From Caballeronia humi (GTDB taxonomy: Bacteria; Pseudomonadota; Gammaproteobacteria; Burkholderiales; Burkholderiaceae), in NCBI RefSeq assembly GCF_001544475.1, contig NZ_FCNW02000026.1, forward strand, positions 29,092-93,091: a stretch of DNA of 64,000 nucleotides. The letters are read 5' to 3'. The translations under genes and the position numbers were made by a program. This document shows, one piece after another, positions 34,421 to 43,785 of the stretch (within the stretch, counting starts at the first letter, position 1; each line of letters starts with the position of its first letter). The notes under the pieces were generated by a model that had not been told where the DNA came from, ran no database searches, and was given only the letters and a program-made list of their open reading frames with translations.

Positions 34421-36520
34421 ATGACGCAATCCAATCAAGCCACCCTGCTCGTCGAGCTGCTCACCGAAGAACTGCCGCCGAAAGCGCTCGCGCGCCTGGG
34501 CACTGCGTTCGCCGAAGGCATCGTGCAACGTCTCGCCGCGCGCGATCTGATCGAAGGCGAGCCGCAGTTTGAGAAATACGCGACGCCGCGCCGACTCGCC
34601 GTGATGGTCAAGAACGTGCGCGCGGTCGCGCCGGAACGGCAGGTGCGCGAAAAGGTGCTGCCGGTTTCCGTCGCGCTCGATAAAGACGGCCAGCCCACGC
34701 CGCCGCTCGCGAAGAAACTCGCCGCGCTCGGCTTCCCCGACTTCCCGCTCGCCGAGCTCGAACGCGCGCAGGACGGCAAGGCCGAAGCGTTCTTCCTGCG
34801 CTACGCGGCGCCCGGCGCGACGCTCGCCGACGGCTTGCAGGCCGCGCTCGACGAAACGCTCGCGAAGCTGCCGATCCCGAAGGTCATGACCTACCAGCGA
34901 CCCGACGGCACCAACGTGCAGTTCGTGCGCCCGGTGCAGCGGCTCGTCGCGCTGCACGGCCGCGAGATCGTGCCGGTCGCGGCACTCGGAATCGATTCCG
35001 GCGATACGACGATCGGCCATCGCTTCATGTCGCACGGTTTCGTCGCGATCCCGAATGCCGACAGCTATGCCGAAACGCTGATGTCGAAGGCCCATGTGGT
35101 CGCGAGTTTCGAGGACCGAAAGGAATCGATCCGTACGCAATTACAGGCATTCGCGGGCGAGGATCGCGTCGTGATGCCCGAAGCGCTGCTCGATGAAGTG
35201 AACGCGCTGGTCGAATGGCCGGTCGTGTATCAGTGCCACTTCGGCGAGGAATTCCTGCAAGTGCCGCAGGAGTGCCTGATTCTCACGATGCAGACCAACC
35301 AGAAGTATTTCGCGCTGACGGACGCGAACGGCAAGCTGCGTTCGCGCTTTCTGATCGTCTCGAACATCGATACTAAGACGCCCGCCGATATCGTCGAAGG
35401 TAACGAGCGGGTCGTGCGCCCGCGTCTCGCCGACGCGAAGTTCTTCTTCGAGCAGGACAAGAAGAAGCGCCTCGCCGATCGCGTGCCGCTGCTCGCGAAC
35501 GTCGTCTATCACAACAAGCTCGGCTCGCAGTTGCAGCGCGTCGAACGCCTCGAAGCGCTCGCGGGCGAGATCGCGCCGATGATCGGCGTGGACGTTGCGT
35601 TGACGAAGCGCGCCGCCCGGCTCGCGAAGGCGGATTTGCTCACCGACATGGTCGGCGAATTCCCCGAGTTGCAAGGCACGATGGGCACGTACTACGCGCG
35701 CCACGACGGCGAGCCGGAGGAAGTCGCGCTCGCGTCGTCGGAGCATTATCAGCCGCGCTTCTCGGGCGACGAAACGCCGTCGACGGGCGTCGGCTGCGCG
35801 GTCGCGCTGGCTGACAAGCTGGAGACGATCGTCGGAATCTGGGGCATCGGACTGCAACCGACCGGCGAGAAAGATCCGTTCGCGCTGCGCCGTCACGCGC
35901 TTGGCGTTCTGCGCATCCTGCTGGAAAAACGTCTCGCAATCGACCTGATCGACCTCGTGCGCGCCGCGCAAAAGCAGTTCGCGGACAACCCGCAAGTCGC
36001 CGAGTCAACGGATGCGATCTACGCGTTCTTCATGGACCGCCTGCGCGGCGTGCTTCGCGAACGCGGCTTCAACGCGACCGAAATCGACGCCGTGCTGAGC
36101 CTCAACCCCACGCGTCTCGACGACATCGTCGCGCGCCTCGATGCCGTGCGCGAATTCGCCGCGCTGCCGGAAGCGGCATCGCTTGCGGCGGCGAACAAGC
36201 GCATCTCGAATATCCTGAAGAAGTCGACTGAAGCGGTGCCGGCAAGCGTGAACCCCGCGCTTCTCGTCGAAGCCGCCGAGCAGGCGCTCTACGCGCAACT
36301 CGAGCAAGTCGCACCGCGCGTGCAGGGCCAGCTTGCCGAGCGCAACTACACGGAAGCGCTGTCGGCGCTCGCCGCGTTGCGCGATGCCGTCGATACCTTC
36401 TTCAACGACGTTATGGTGAACGCGGAAGACCCGGCGTTGCGCGGCAACCGGCTGGCTCTTCTCGGCGCGCTGCATCAGCAGATGAATTGCGTCGCTGACA
36501 TTTCGAAGCTCGCTGCGTAA
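34421..36520 (+). CDS. glyS: glycine-tRNA ligase beta subunit
   Basis: A 699-residue tRNA-binding subunit. Beta-subunit marks are TLLVELLTEELPPKAL at the start, RFMSHGFVAIPNADSY, the HD-like segment and the C-terminal anticodon-binding region (DALRGNRLALLGALHQQMN). ATG 34421 is preferred because MTQSNQATLLVEL matches family starts; ATG 34400 adds seven residues and overlaps glyQ. The pair functions as an alpha2beta2 enzyme. Confidence 0.96.
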   Translation: MTQSNQATLLVELLTEELPPKALARLGTAFAEGIVQRLAARDLIEGEPQFEKYATPRRLAVMVKNVRAVAPERQVREKVLPVSVALDKDGQPTPPLAKKLAALGFPDFPLAELERAQDGKAEAFFLRYAAPGATLADGLQAALDETLAKLPIPKVMTYQRPDGTNVQFVRPVQRLVALHGREIVPVAALGIDSGDTTIGHRFMSHGFVAIPNADSYAETLMSKAHVVASFEDRKESIRTQLQAFAGEDRVVMPEALLDEVNALVEWPVVYQCHFGEEFLQVPQECLILTMQTNQKYFALTDANGKLRSRFLIVSNIDTKTPADIVEGNERVVRPRLADAKFFFEQDKKKRLADRVPLLANVVYHNKLGSQLQRVERLEALAGEIAPMIGVDVALTKRAARLAKADLLTDMVGEFPELQGTMGTYYARHDGEPEEVALASSEHYQPRFSGDETPSTGVGCAVALADKLETIVGIWGIGLQPTGEKDPFALRRHALGVLRILLEKRLAIDLIDLVRAAQKQFADNPQVAESTDAIYAFFMDRLRGVLRERGFNATEIDAVLSLNPTRLDDIVARLDAVREFAALPEAASLAAANKRISNILKKSTEAVPASVNPALLVEAAEQALYAQLEQVAPRVQGQLAERNYTEALSALAALRDAVDTFFNDVMVNAEDPALRGNRLALLGALHQQMNCVADISKLAA

Positions 36521-36544
36521 CCGCCGACAGGCACCGGCCCGCCC

Positions 36545-37102
36545 ATGAATCCGAACCGCAAACTCGTCATTCTCGATCGCGACGGCGTGATCAACGTCGA
36601 TTCCGACGCGTTCATCAAGTCGCCCGACGAATGGGTCGCGATTGCCGGCAGCCTCGACGCCATCGCGCGCCTGAACCAGGCCGGCTGGCACGTAGCGATC
36701 GCGTCGAACCAGTCGGGCATCGGGCGCGGTCTCTTCGACATGGCCGCGCTCAACGCAATGCATCAGAAGATGAATCGCGCGGCGGCGGCGGTGGGCGGAC
36801 GGATCGACGCGGTGTTTTTCTGCCCGCACACCGCCGAGGATCAATGCGATTGCAGGAAGCCGAAGCCCGGCATGCTGCAGCAGATCATCGACCGTTTCGA
36901 GATCGATCCGGAAGACACACCAGTGGTCGGCGACTCGCTGCGCGACCTGCAAGCGGGCGCGACGCTCGGGTTTCCGGTGCATCTGGTGCTGACCGGCAAG
37001 GGACAGAAAACGCTCGCGGCCGGCAACCTGCCGGAGGGTACGAAGGTACACAAGGACCTGCGCACATTCGTGCTCGACTTCCTCGCCCAGCAACACGATT
37101 GA
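36545..37102 (+). CDS. gmhB: D-glycero-beta-D-manno-heptose-1,7-bisphosphate 7-phosphatase
   Basis: A 185-residue HAD phosphatase in the pathway to ADP-heptose, needed for the lipopolysaccharide inner core. Motif I VILDRDGVINVDSD, the SNQSGIGRG loop, the zinc-binding cysteine set (FFCPHTAEDQCDCRKPKPGM) and motif IV VVGDSLRDLQA are all present and typical of GmhB. It is 24 bases behind glyS and 40 before the acyltransferase gene, in the same transcript. Confidence 0.93.
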   Translation: MNPNRKLVILDRDGVINVDSDAFIKSPDEWVAIAGSLDAIARLNQAGWHVAIASNQSGIGRGLFDMAALNAMHQKMNRAAAAVGGRIDAVFFCPHTAEDQCDCRKPKPGMLQQIIDRFEIDPEDTPVVGDSLRDLQAGATLGFPVHLVLTGKGQKTLAAGNLPEGTKVHKDLRTFVLDFLAQQHD

Positions 37103-37142
37103 CGCGCTCATTCGGCGCACCAAAACAAGCTCAAGCAAAACA

Positions 37143-37916
37143 ATGCGCTTCATCCGTTCGCTGTTGCTGCTGGTCTACTTCGTCGTGTACACGGTGCCGT
37201 ACGCGATCGCGTGCTTCATCGCGTTTCCGTTCCTGCGCGCCGATCGGCGCTACTGGATGGCCGCCGGCTGGTGCAAGTCGACGATCGTGGTGCTGCGCTA
37301 CCTGAACGGCATCCGCTATACGATCATGGGCTTCGAGAATCTGCCCGACGGTCCCGCCGTGCTGCTCTCGAAGCATCAGTCCGCGTGGGAGACGATCGCC
37401 TTTCCCGCACTGATGCCGCGTCCGCTCTGCTACGTGTTCAAGCGCGAGCTGCTCTTCGTGCCGTTCTTCGGCTGGGCGCTGGGTTTGCTGAAAATGGTGC
37501 ACATCGACCGCAAGCAGGGCAAGGACGCGTTCGCGTCGGTGGCGCGACAAGGCCGTGCGCGCATGGACGAAGGCGCGTGGGTCATCATGTTTCCCGAAGG
37601 CACGCGCACGCGCGTCGGCAGCCAGGGCAAGTACAAGACGGGCGGCGCGCGCTTCGCGGTCGCGACGGGCGCGCCGGTCGTGCCGATCGCGCACAACGCC
37701 GGGCACGTCTGGCCGCGCCATTCGTTTCTCAAATATGCGGGTATAGTCACGGTGTCGATCGGCAAGCCGATCGACACCGCGGGTCTCACGCCGGAAGAGG
37801 TCAATTTGCGCGTGGAGGCCTGGATCGAGGCGGAAATGCGTCGTATCGATCCGGCTGCCTACAGTTCGTCGGATGCAGGTTCGAGCGAGGCCGAGCGCGT
37901 GCCCGCCGGCCGCTGA
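37143..37916 (+). CDS. plsC: 1-acyl-sn-glycerol-3-phosphate acyltransferase, H(X4)E variant
   Basis: A 257-residue inner-membrane acyltransferase with one N-terminal span (residues 5-26). It acylates lysophosphatidic acid to phosphatidic acid. The catalytic block is KHQSAWETIAF: the histidine is followed four residues later by glutamate instead of the usual aspartate of the H(X4)D motif. The second block FPEGTRTRVGSQGKYKTG binds the substrate phosphate. The downstream gene overlaps nothing, but its frame is open from inside this gene's end. Confidence 0.9.
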   Translation: MRFIRSLLLLVYFVVYTVPYAIACFIAFPFLRADRRYWMAAGWCKSTIVVLRYLNGIRYTIMGFENLPDGPAVLLSKHQSAWETIAFPALMPRPLCYVFKRELLFVPFFGWALGLLKMVHIDRKQGKDAFASVARQGRARMDEGAWVIMFPEGTRTRVGSQGKYKTGGARFAVATGAPVVPIAHNAGHVWPRHSFLKYAGIVTVSIGKPIDTAGLTPEEVNLRVEAWIEAEMRRIDPAAYSSSDAGSSEAERVPAGR

Positions 37917-37998
37917 ATCGACCGCATCGACGCCGAGCCGCGCATTGCCTTTTTCGTTCTTCTCGTCATTCCTGCGCCGCGAGCGCAAAGCTGAGCCG

Positions 37999-38907
37999 AT
38001 GCAGAAGCCCCCATCGCGGCAGCGTCCCGCTGTCGCGCTCGACAACCTGCAACTCGATCTCCCGTTCGCCGATGCACCGGCGAGCGCCGCGCCCGCGTCG
38101 CCGATCCCCGCCACGCCCGCCCCGCTGCGTGGCGACATCGCGCCCGCCGAACCCGCCGCGCCTCCCACCTTCGCTCCCGATGGCACGCGCATGCGCCGGC
38201 TCGTGCTCGGTCAGCGCACGCTCGATTACCGGTTGAAGCGTTCGTCGCGCCGCACGATCGGCTTCACGATCGACGGCACGGGTCTCGCGATTACCGCGCC
38301 GCGCTGGGTCACGCTTGCCGACATCGAAAGCGCGATCGTCGACAAGCAGAAGTGGATTTTCAAGAAGCTTGCGGAGTGGCAGACGCGCGTCGAGCAGCGC
38401 GCGTTGCCGCGCATCGACTGGAAGGACGGCGCGCAGTTTCCGTATCTCGGCAAGACGATCCGCGTGTCGCTCGGATCGGCGAAAAGCGCGCTTCACTTCG
38501 ATGTCGAGAGCGGCGTGCTATCGCTCGCGCTGCCCGCGCTGGCCGATCCGCAGCAGATCAAGGACCGCGTGCAGGGCTGGCTGCAGACCGAAGCGAAGCG
38601 CATTTTCGGCGATCGGTTGATCGTCTATGCGCAGAAGCTGGGCGTCGAGTTTCGGGCATACGCGCTGTCGTCGGCGGCGACGCGCTGGGGCAGTTGTTCC
38701 AGCGACGGTAAGATTCGTCTCAACTGGCGGCTGATCCACTTCCCCGTTTCGATCATCGATTACGTCGTCGCGCACGAGCTGGCGCATCTGCGCGAGATGA
38801 ATCACAGCCCGCGATTCTGGGAAACCGTCGAATCGATCTTTCCCGAGTTCCGCGAAGCGCGGCATACGCTCAAGCACCATCCGCCGGAACTGTTGCCCGC
38901 ACTCTGA
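37999..38907 (+). CDS. YgjP-like (DUF45) zinc metallopeptidase
   Basis: A 302-residue protein. The first 90 residues are a low-complexity, alanine/proline-rich leader, followed by a YgjP-type domain with the zinc motif HELAHLREMNHS (HExxH plus a third histidine), preceded by SSAATRWGSCSSDGKIRLNW. Such proteins are classed with M48 peptidases or SprT-like proteins; the biological role is unclear. ATG 37999 is taken; the frame is open earlier but overlaps plsC. It is the last gene before gloA, in a gene order common in this family of bacteria. Confidence 0.85.
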   Translation: MQKPPSRQRPAVALDNLQLDLPFADAPASAAPASPIPATPAPLRGDIAPAEPAAPPTFAPDGTRMRRLVLGQRTLDYRLKRSSRRTIGFTIDGTGLAITAPRWVTLADIESAIVDKQKWIFKKLAEWQTRVEQRALPRIDWKDGAQFPYLGKTIRVSLGSAKSALHFDVESGVLSLALPALADPQQIKDRVQGWLQTEAKRIFGDRLIVYAQKLGVEFRAYALSSAATRWGSCSSDGKIRLNWRLIHFPVSIIDYVVAHELAHLREMNHSPRFWETVESIFPEFREARHTLKHHPPELLPAL

Positions 38908-39025
38908 GCACGCTCTGCAAACGCGCGCGACGGGCGGTACAATTTTTTACCCGGCCTCGGCGCATTTTGCAATAAAGCTTTCGCTCCGGCGCGGGCGGCC
39001 AGAAACCAACGACAGGACCCCCACC

Positions 39026-39412
39026 ATGCGACTTCTCCACACGATGCTGCGCGTCGGCGACTTGCAGCGCTCGATCGATTTCTACACGCGCATCCTCGGC
39101 ATGAAAGTGCTGCGCCAGAGCGAAAACACCGAATACAAATACACGCTGGCGTTCGTCGGATACGGCGAAGAGAGCGAAACCAGCGTGCTCGAACTGACCT
39201 ACAACTGGGGCGTCGACAAATACGAGATGGGCACGGCTTACGGCCACATCGCGCTCGAAGTCGATAACGCCGCGGGCGCCTGCGACCGCATCCGCGAGGC
39301 GGGTGGCAAGGTGACGCGCGAAGCCGGTCCGGTGAAAGGCGGCACGACGGTGATCGCGTTCGTCGAGGATCCGGACGGCTACAAGGTCGAACTCATCGAA
39401 AGGCATTCCTGA
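39026..39412 (+). CDS. gloA: lactoylglutathione lyase (glyoxalase I)
   Basis: A 128-residue VOC enzyme converting the methylglyoxal-glutathione hemithioacetal to S-D-lactoylglutathione. Metal ligands match the E. coli pattern: H5 (LLHTML), the glutamate of VLELTYNW, the histidine of YGHIALEV and the glutamate of VELIERHS. The length and ligand set indicate the nickel-dependent, short bacterial form. GAC-AGGA precedes the start. Confidence 0.95.
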   Translation: MRLLHTMLRVGDLQRSIDFYTRILGMKVLRQSENTEYKYTLAFVGYGEESETSVLELTYNWGVDKYEMGTAYGHIALEVDNAAGACDRIREAGGKVTREAGPVKGGTTVIAFVEDPDGYKVELIERHS

Positions 39413-39535
39413 GCGGTTTATCGCTTGGGGGAAAGGCGCGACCCTACGCGCAACCCCGCCTTTCGCGCGCGCCGGTGATTGGTGGCAAAATCGACGCTCC
39501 AAAACAGTGCACGCGCCGATGCGTTCCCCAAGCCG

Positions 39536-40468
39536 ATGAGTTCCCCCGCCCTTTCCCTGCGTCGCGCGCCCGACGCGACGGCCGTCATCGTAATGGTCGC
39601 CTTGTGCGCCGCGTGGGGCTTCCAGCAGGTGGCGATCAAGGAAGCGAACGCATCGTTCCCGCCGATGCTGCAAGCCGGCGTTCGCTCGGCGATCGCGACG
39701 GTCCTCGTCTGGTTCTGGACGCGCTCGCGCGGCACCTCGCTCTTCCAGCGCGACGACACGCTCGGCGCCGGCTTGCTCGCGGGCGTGCTGTTCGGCGGCG
39801 AATTCGTCTGCATCTTTTTCGGTTTGACGCTCACGACGGCCACGCGCATGGCCGTGTTCATCTACACCGCGCCGTGCTTCACGGCGCTCGGCCTGCACTG
39901 GTTCGTCGCGGGAGAAAAGATGCGCCGCGTGCAGTGGCTCGGCATTGCCGTGGCATTCTGCGGCATCGCGCTCGCGTTCGCGGACGGCTTCCTGCACGGC
40001 AATGCGAACGCAACATCGACGCTGCACGGCATCGCGGGCGATGCGCTCGGCGTGCTCGGCGGACTGTTGTGGGCCGCGACGACGGTTGTCGTGCGCGCGA
40101 CATCGCTCGCGCATGCAAGCGCGAGCAAGACGCTCTTCTATCAGTTGGCGGTATCGGCGGTACTGTTGCTGGCACTTGCGTTCGGGCTCGGCCAGACGCA
40201 TGTGGGCGCGGTGACGCCGATCGCGCTTGCGAGCCTCGCGTATCAGGCGATCGTCGTCGCGTTCATCAGCTATTTGACGTGGTTCTGGCTGCTGACGCGC
40301 TACATGGCGTCGCGGCTCTCGGTGTTTTCGTTCCTGACGCCGATCTTCGGTGTCACCTTCGGCGTCGTGCTTCTGGGTGAGCACTTCACGCTGCGCTTCA
40401 TGATCGCCGCGGCGATGGTGCTGACGGGCATCGCGCTCGTCAACAAACCCGCGCGCCTCACCGCGTAA
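39536..40468 (+). CDS. EamA-family DMT transporter
   Basis: A 310-residue protein with ten hydrophobic spans arranged as two EamA repeats (AALCAAWGFQQVAIKEAN-like start and a second copy beginning near DALGVLGGLLWAATTVV). Such exporters move metabolites such as amino acids or nucleosides out of the cytosol; the substrate is unknown. The frame is open from 39479, but ATG 39536 begins closer to the first span and gives the normal length. It converges with rsmA, ending 1 base before its stop. Confidence 0.82.
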   Translation: MSSPALSLRRAPDATAVIVMVALCAAWGFQQVAIKEANASFPPMLQAGVRSAIATVLVWFWTRSRGTSLFQRDDTLGAGLLAGVLFGGEFVCIFFGLTLTTATRMAVFIYTAPCFTALGLHWFVAGEKMRRVQWLGIAVAFCGIALAFADGFLHGNANATSTLHGIAGDALGVLGGLLWAATTVVVRATSLAHASASKTLFYQLAVSAVLLLALAFGLGQTHVGAVTPIALASLAYQAIVVAFISYLTWFWLLTRYMASRLSVFSFLTPIFGVTFGVVLLGEHFTLRFMIAAAMVLTGIALVNKPARLTA

Positions 40469-40469
40469 T

Positions 40470-41285
40470 TCAGGCTCGCGCGGCGGTCACGACCTGCGCG
40501 AGCGTCACATATTCCGCGACGGGCACTTCCTCTGCGCGCCGCGCGAGATCGAAGCCGAGCGTATCGAAATCCACCTTGTCGCGATACGCCGCCAGCGTGT
40601 TGCGCATCATCTTGCGACGCTGCGAAAACGCGGCCTGCACGACCTCACCGAGCACGCGCTCATCGACGGGCAGCAGCTCATGCGGCGCGAACGGAATCAT
40701 CCGCACGATCGCGGAATTCACCTTCGGCGGCGGCTGGAACGACTCGGGCGGCACGTCGATCATCTTGTCCATCACGTACCGGTATTGGAGCATCACGCTC
40801 AGGCGCCCGAAATCCTTCGTGCCCGGCTCGGCGATCATCCGGTCGACGACTTCATCTTGCAGCATGAAATGCTGATCGATGACCTTCGACGCGAACGCCG
40901 TCAGATGAAACAGCAGCGGACTCGAAATGTTGTACGGCAGATTCCCGACGATGCGCAGCGACGGTTTGTCGCCTTCCAGCGCGAGCGAGCCGAAATCGAA
41001 GCCGAGGGCATCGCCGGAATGGAGCACGAGCAGGTCGGCGAAGCGCTTTTCGAGCCGCGCGATCAGGTCGCGATCCAGCTCGACGGCATGCAGCGGCGAC
41101 TCCGGCGTCGCGAGCCGCTCAATCAGGGGCGCGGTGAGCGCGGCGAGTCCCGGCCCGATCTCGACCATGCGCTCGCCGCGTTTCGGCGCGATCGTATCGA
41201 CGATCGAATCGATCACGCCCTGATCGACGAGGAAGTTTTGCCCGAAGCGCTTGCGCGCGAAATGGCCCTGGTGCTTGGTCGACAT
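40470..41285 (-). CDS. rsmA: 16S rRNA dimethyladenosine transferase (KsgA)
   Basis: A 271-residue SAM-dependent methyltransferase that modifies A1518 and A1519 of 16S rRNA. Motifs: RFGQNFLVD, the SAM loop VEIGPGLAALT, acidic VELDRDLI, and the catalytic NLPYNIS. The C-terminal helical domain is present. It is the last gene of the lptD-surA-pdxA-rsmA operon read on the minus strand, 37 bases after pdxA. Confidence 0.96.
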   Translation of the reverse strand: MSTKHQGHFARKRFGQNFLVDQGVIDSIVDTIAPKRGERMVEIGPGLAALTAPLIERLATPESPLHAVELDRDLIARLEKRFADLLVLHSGDALGFDFGSLALEGDKPSLRIVGNLPYNISSPLLFHLTAFASKVIDQHFMLQDEVVDRMIAEPGTKDFGRLSVMLQYRYVMDKMIDVPPESFQPPPKVNSAIVRMIPFAPHELLPVDERVLGEVVQAAFSQRRKMMRNTLAAYRDKVDFDTLGFDLARRAEEVPVAEYVTLAQVVTAARA

Positions 41286-41322
41286 CGAAAGAACCGCTTT
41301 GAGACTGCGTGAATAAGGTGAA

Positions 41323-42306
41323 TCAGCCCGCGCGCCGATGGCTCGCCATCGAAACGGCGGTATCGATGGCCGCGATCATGCTGCCGGCGTCAGCACAGCC
41401 GGTGCCCGCGAGATCGAGCGCGGTGCCGTGATCGACCGACGTGCGGATGATCGGCAAGCCGAGCGTCACGTTGATGCCCTCGCCGAACGTCGCGAATTTC
41501 AGGACCGGCAGGCCCTGGTCGTGGAACATCGCGAGGACGCAATCGGCGTCTTTCAGGTAGCGCGGCTGGAAGAGCGTGTCGGCGGGATATGGGCCGGGTG
41601 CATCGATGCCCATCGCGCGAGCGCGTTCGAGCGCGGGCCCGATCACCTCGATTTCCTCGCGCCCGAGATAGCCGTTTTCGCCCGCGTGCGGATTCAGGCC
41701 GGTCACGAGAATGCGCGGCGCGGCGAGGCCGAAATGCGCGCGCAGATCGTGATCGATGATCCGCAGCGTCTCGACGATCCCGTCGACGCTCAGCGCCGCC
41801 GACACGTCCTTGAGCGGCAGATGCGTCGTGGCGAGCGCGACGCGCAGCGGGCGTTCGCCCGTGCCGGCGAGCATCATCACGACGCGCGGCGTATGCGTGC
41901 GTTCAGCAAGATATTCGGTGTGGCCGGTGAAGGGAACGCCGGCATCGTTGATCGTGCTCTTTTGCAGCGGCGCGGTGACGATGGCGTCGAAACGGCCGTC
42001 CAGAGCGCCGTCTATGGCGGCATCGAGCAGACCGAGCACGTAGCGCCCATTGGCGGCGTCGAGTTTGCCCGCCTGCGACGGCACAGCCAGGGCGAGATGC
42101 TCGATGACGACTCGTTCGTTCGCCAGATTCGCCGCCGATCCCGCACGCGCCTGCAACAACCCGCGGTCGCCGAGCACGGTGAAGCGCGCCGTTGGCCAGC
42201 GCGTGGCCGCCTGCCCGAGTGCCGCCGCCGCCAACTCGGGACCGACTCCGGCGGGCTCGCCGGTGGTGATCGCGATGGAGAGCGGCGCGGAGTCGGCGGC
42301 GTGCAT
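41323..42306 (-). CDS. pdxA: 4-hydroxythreonine-4-phosphate dehydrogenase
   Basis: A 327-residue enzyme of pyridoxal phosphate synthesis. Family segments: TTGEPAGVGPEL near the start, TAPLQKSTINDAGVPFTGHTE, LATTHLPLKDV, VTGLNPHAGENGYLG and FHDQGLPVLK; the metal is held by histidines of these blocks. The start at 42306 is only one base beyond the surA stop, so translation is coupled. A longer in-frame form to 42462 would overlap surA without a start signal. Confidence 0.95.
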   Translation of the reverse strand: MHAADSAPLSIAITTGEPAGVGPELAAAALGQAATRWPTARFTVLGDRGLLQARAGSAANLANERVVIEHLALAVPSQAGKLDAANGRYVLGLLDAAIDGALDGRFDAIVTAPLQKSTINDAGVPFTGHTEYLAERTHTPRVVMMLAGTGERPLRVALATTHLPLKDVSAALSVDGIVETLRIIDHDLRAHFGLAAPRILVTGLNPHAGENGYLGREEIEVIGPALERARAMGIDAPGPYPADTLFQPRYLKDADCVLAMFHDQGLPVLKFATFGEGINVTLGLPIIRTSVDHGTALDLAGTGCADAGSMIAAIDTAVSMASHRRAG

Positions 42307-42307
42307 G

Positions 42308-43669
42308 TTACTGGTCCTGCAGGGCCGCGATGCCCTTGTACTGGACGTACGCGGTGTCGCGCAGTTCGCGCAGCCAGTCGGAATACGCCTGTTCCGCCTT
42401 GCGCTGGCCGATCGCCTGACGCGCGATGTCGAGCTGCTGCGCCGCCGATCCTTCCGCTTCACGACGTCCGAGCACCTGGATCAAGTGGTAGCCGTACTCG
42501 CTGCGCACCGGATCGCTGACGTCGCCGTCCTTCAGGTTGTTCATCGCGCGCTCGAATTCGGGCACCGTCTCGCCCGGGCTGATCCAGCCGAGATCGCCGC
42601 CCTGCGACGCCGAGCCGTCCTGCGAATACGTGCGCGCGAAGTTGGCGAAGTCGCCGCCGCCCTGCACGTCGCGCTTGATGTCGACGAGTTTCTGGCGCGC
42701 CGCCGATTCCGACATTCCGTCCGACACGCGCAGCAGAATGTGACGCACGTGCGTCTGCACGAGCTTCGGCGCGTCGGCGGCGGTGCCTTGCCCCGTGCGT
42801 CGTTCGACGAGCTTGATGACTTCGAAGCCGCCGTCGGTGCGGATCAGTTGCGGGACGACCTGGCCCGGACGCAGCGTCGCTACCGCCGTCACGATGCCTG
42901 CCGGCAGCGAGCCTTGCGTGCGGAATCCCAGATCGCCGCCTTTCGGGGCGTCGGTGTCCTGCGAGTTCTGCTTGGCGAGCTTCGCGAAATCTTCGCCGCC
43001 TTGCGCTTCCTTCAGCACGCCTTCGGCCTTCGCCTGGACTGCGGCGAGATCGGCCTGGGACGCGTTCGCGGGCACCTTGAACATGATGTGTTGCAGGCGC
43101 AGGTCGTTCGAATTCCGCGCGTTCGGGCCGCGCTGGCTCGCGACGTAGTTCGCGACTTCCGCGTCCGACACCGTCACCTTGCTGTCCACTTCCTTCTCGC
43201 GCAGCTTCGAGAGCGTGAGTTCCGTGCGGGCATCGCGCGTGAAGGTCGCCCAGGGCACGCCTTGCGCCTCGATGCGCGAGCGGTAGACGTCGAGCGTCAT
43301 CTGGTTCTGCTGCGCGAGGCGCTCGAGCGTGCGCTTGACGGCGGCGTCATCGACGTTGATGTTGTCTTCCTTCGCCTTCTGCAACTGGATGCGCTCGATC
43401 ACCATCTGGTCGAGCACCTGGCGCTGCAATTGCGGGGCGGGCGGCAGCGGCGCGTTCTGCTGCTGCAACCGGCGCGTGATGAGACCCGTGCGGTCGAGGA
43501 GTTCGCGTTGCGTGATCACGTCGTTGTTGACGATCGCGACGACCGAATCGGCGAGTTGCACATTGCCCTTCGACAAGGCCTGCGCACCGGCCGGCGAACT
43601 CAGAAAAAGTGCCGCGGCGAGCGCGCCCGCTGCAAGCGTTGTCGATCGAAACATGTTCATGTCTGCCAC
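42308..43669 (-). CDS. surA: periplasmic chaperone SurA
   Basis: A 453-residue periplasmic chaperone and peptidyl-prolyl isomerase for outer-membrane proteins. After the signal peptide (cleavage near AGAQA, about residue 30) come the N-terminal chaperone helices (DSVVAIVNNDVITQRELLDR) and two parvulin domains (LRLQHIMFKV...GGDLGFRT; VRHILLRVSDGMSE...GGDLGWISPG) and a C-terminal helix. GTG 43669 follows GGAG after 5 bases; ATGs at 43660 and 43654 are alternatives that leave a shorter signal. It is 116 bases from lptD, whose product it helps to fold. Confidence 0.95.
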   Translation of the reverse strand: MADMNMFRSTTLAAGALAAALFLSSPAGAQALSKGNVQLADSVVAIVNNDVITQRELLDRTGLITRRLQQQNAPLPPAPQLQRQVLDQMVIERIQLQKAKEDNINVDDAAVKRTLERLAQQNQMTLDVYRSRIEAQGVPWATFTRDARTELTLSKLREKEVDSKVTVSDAEVANYVASQRGPNARNSNDLRLQHIMFKVPANASQADLAAVQAKAEGVLKEAQGGEDFAKLAKQNSQDTDAPKGGDLGFRTQGSLPAGIVTAVATLRPGQVVPQLIRTDGGFEVIKLVERRTGQGTAADAPKLVQTHVRHILLRVSDGMSESAARQKLVDIKRDVQGGGDFANFARTYSQDGSASQGGDLGWISPGETVPEFERAMNNLKDGDVSDPVRSEYGYHLIQVLGRREAEGSAAQQLDIARQAIGQRKAEQAYSDWLRELRDTAYVQYKGIAALQDQ

Positions 43670-43785
43670 AAATACTCCATCAAATACGGGTCTTGCCCGC
43701 TAGTGTGCTGCCTGTCTCGCGGTGGATTTTTGCCCGCTATGACTCGTTCGTTCGACGACGTTTCGATCCTTTTCGATTCGCCGCG

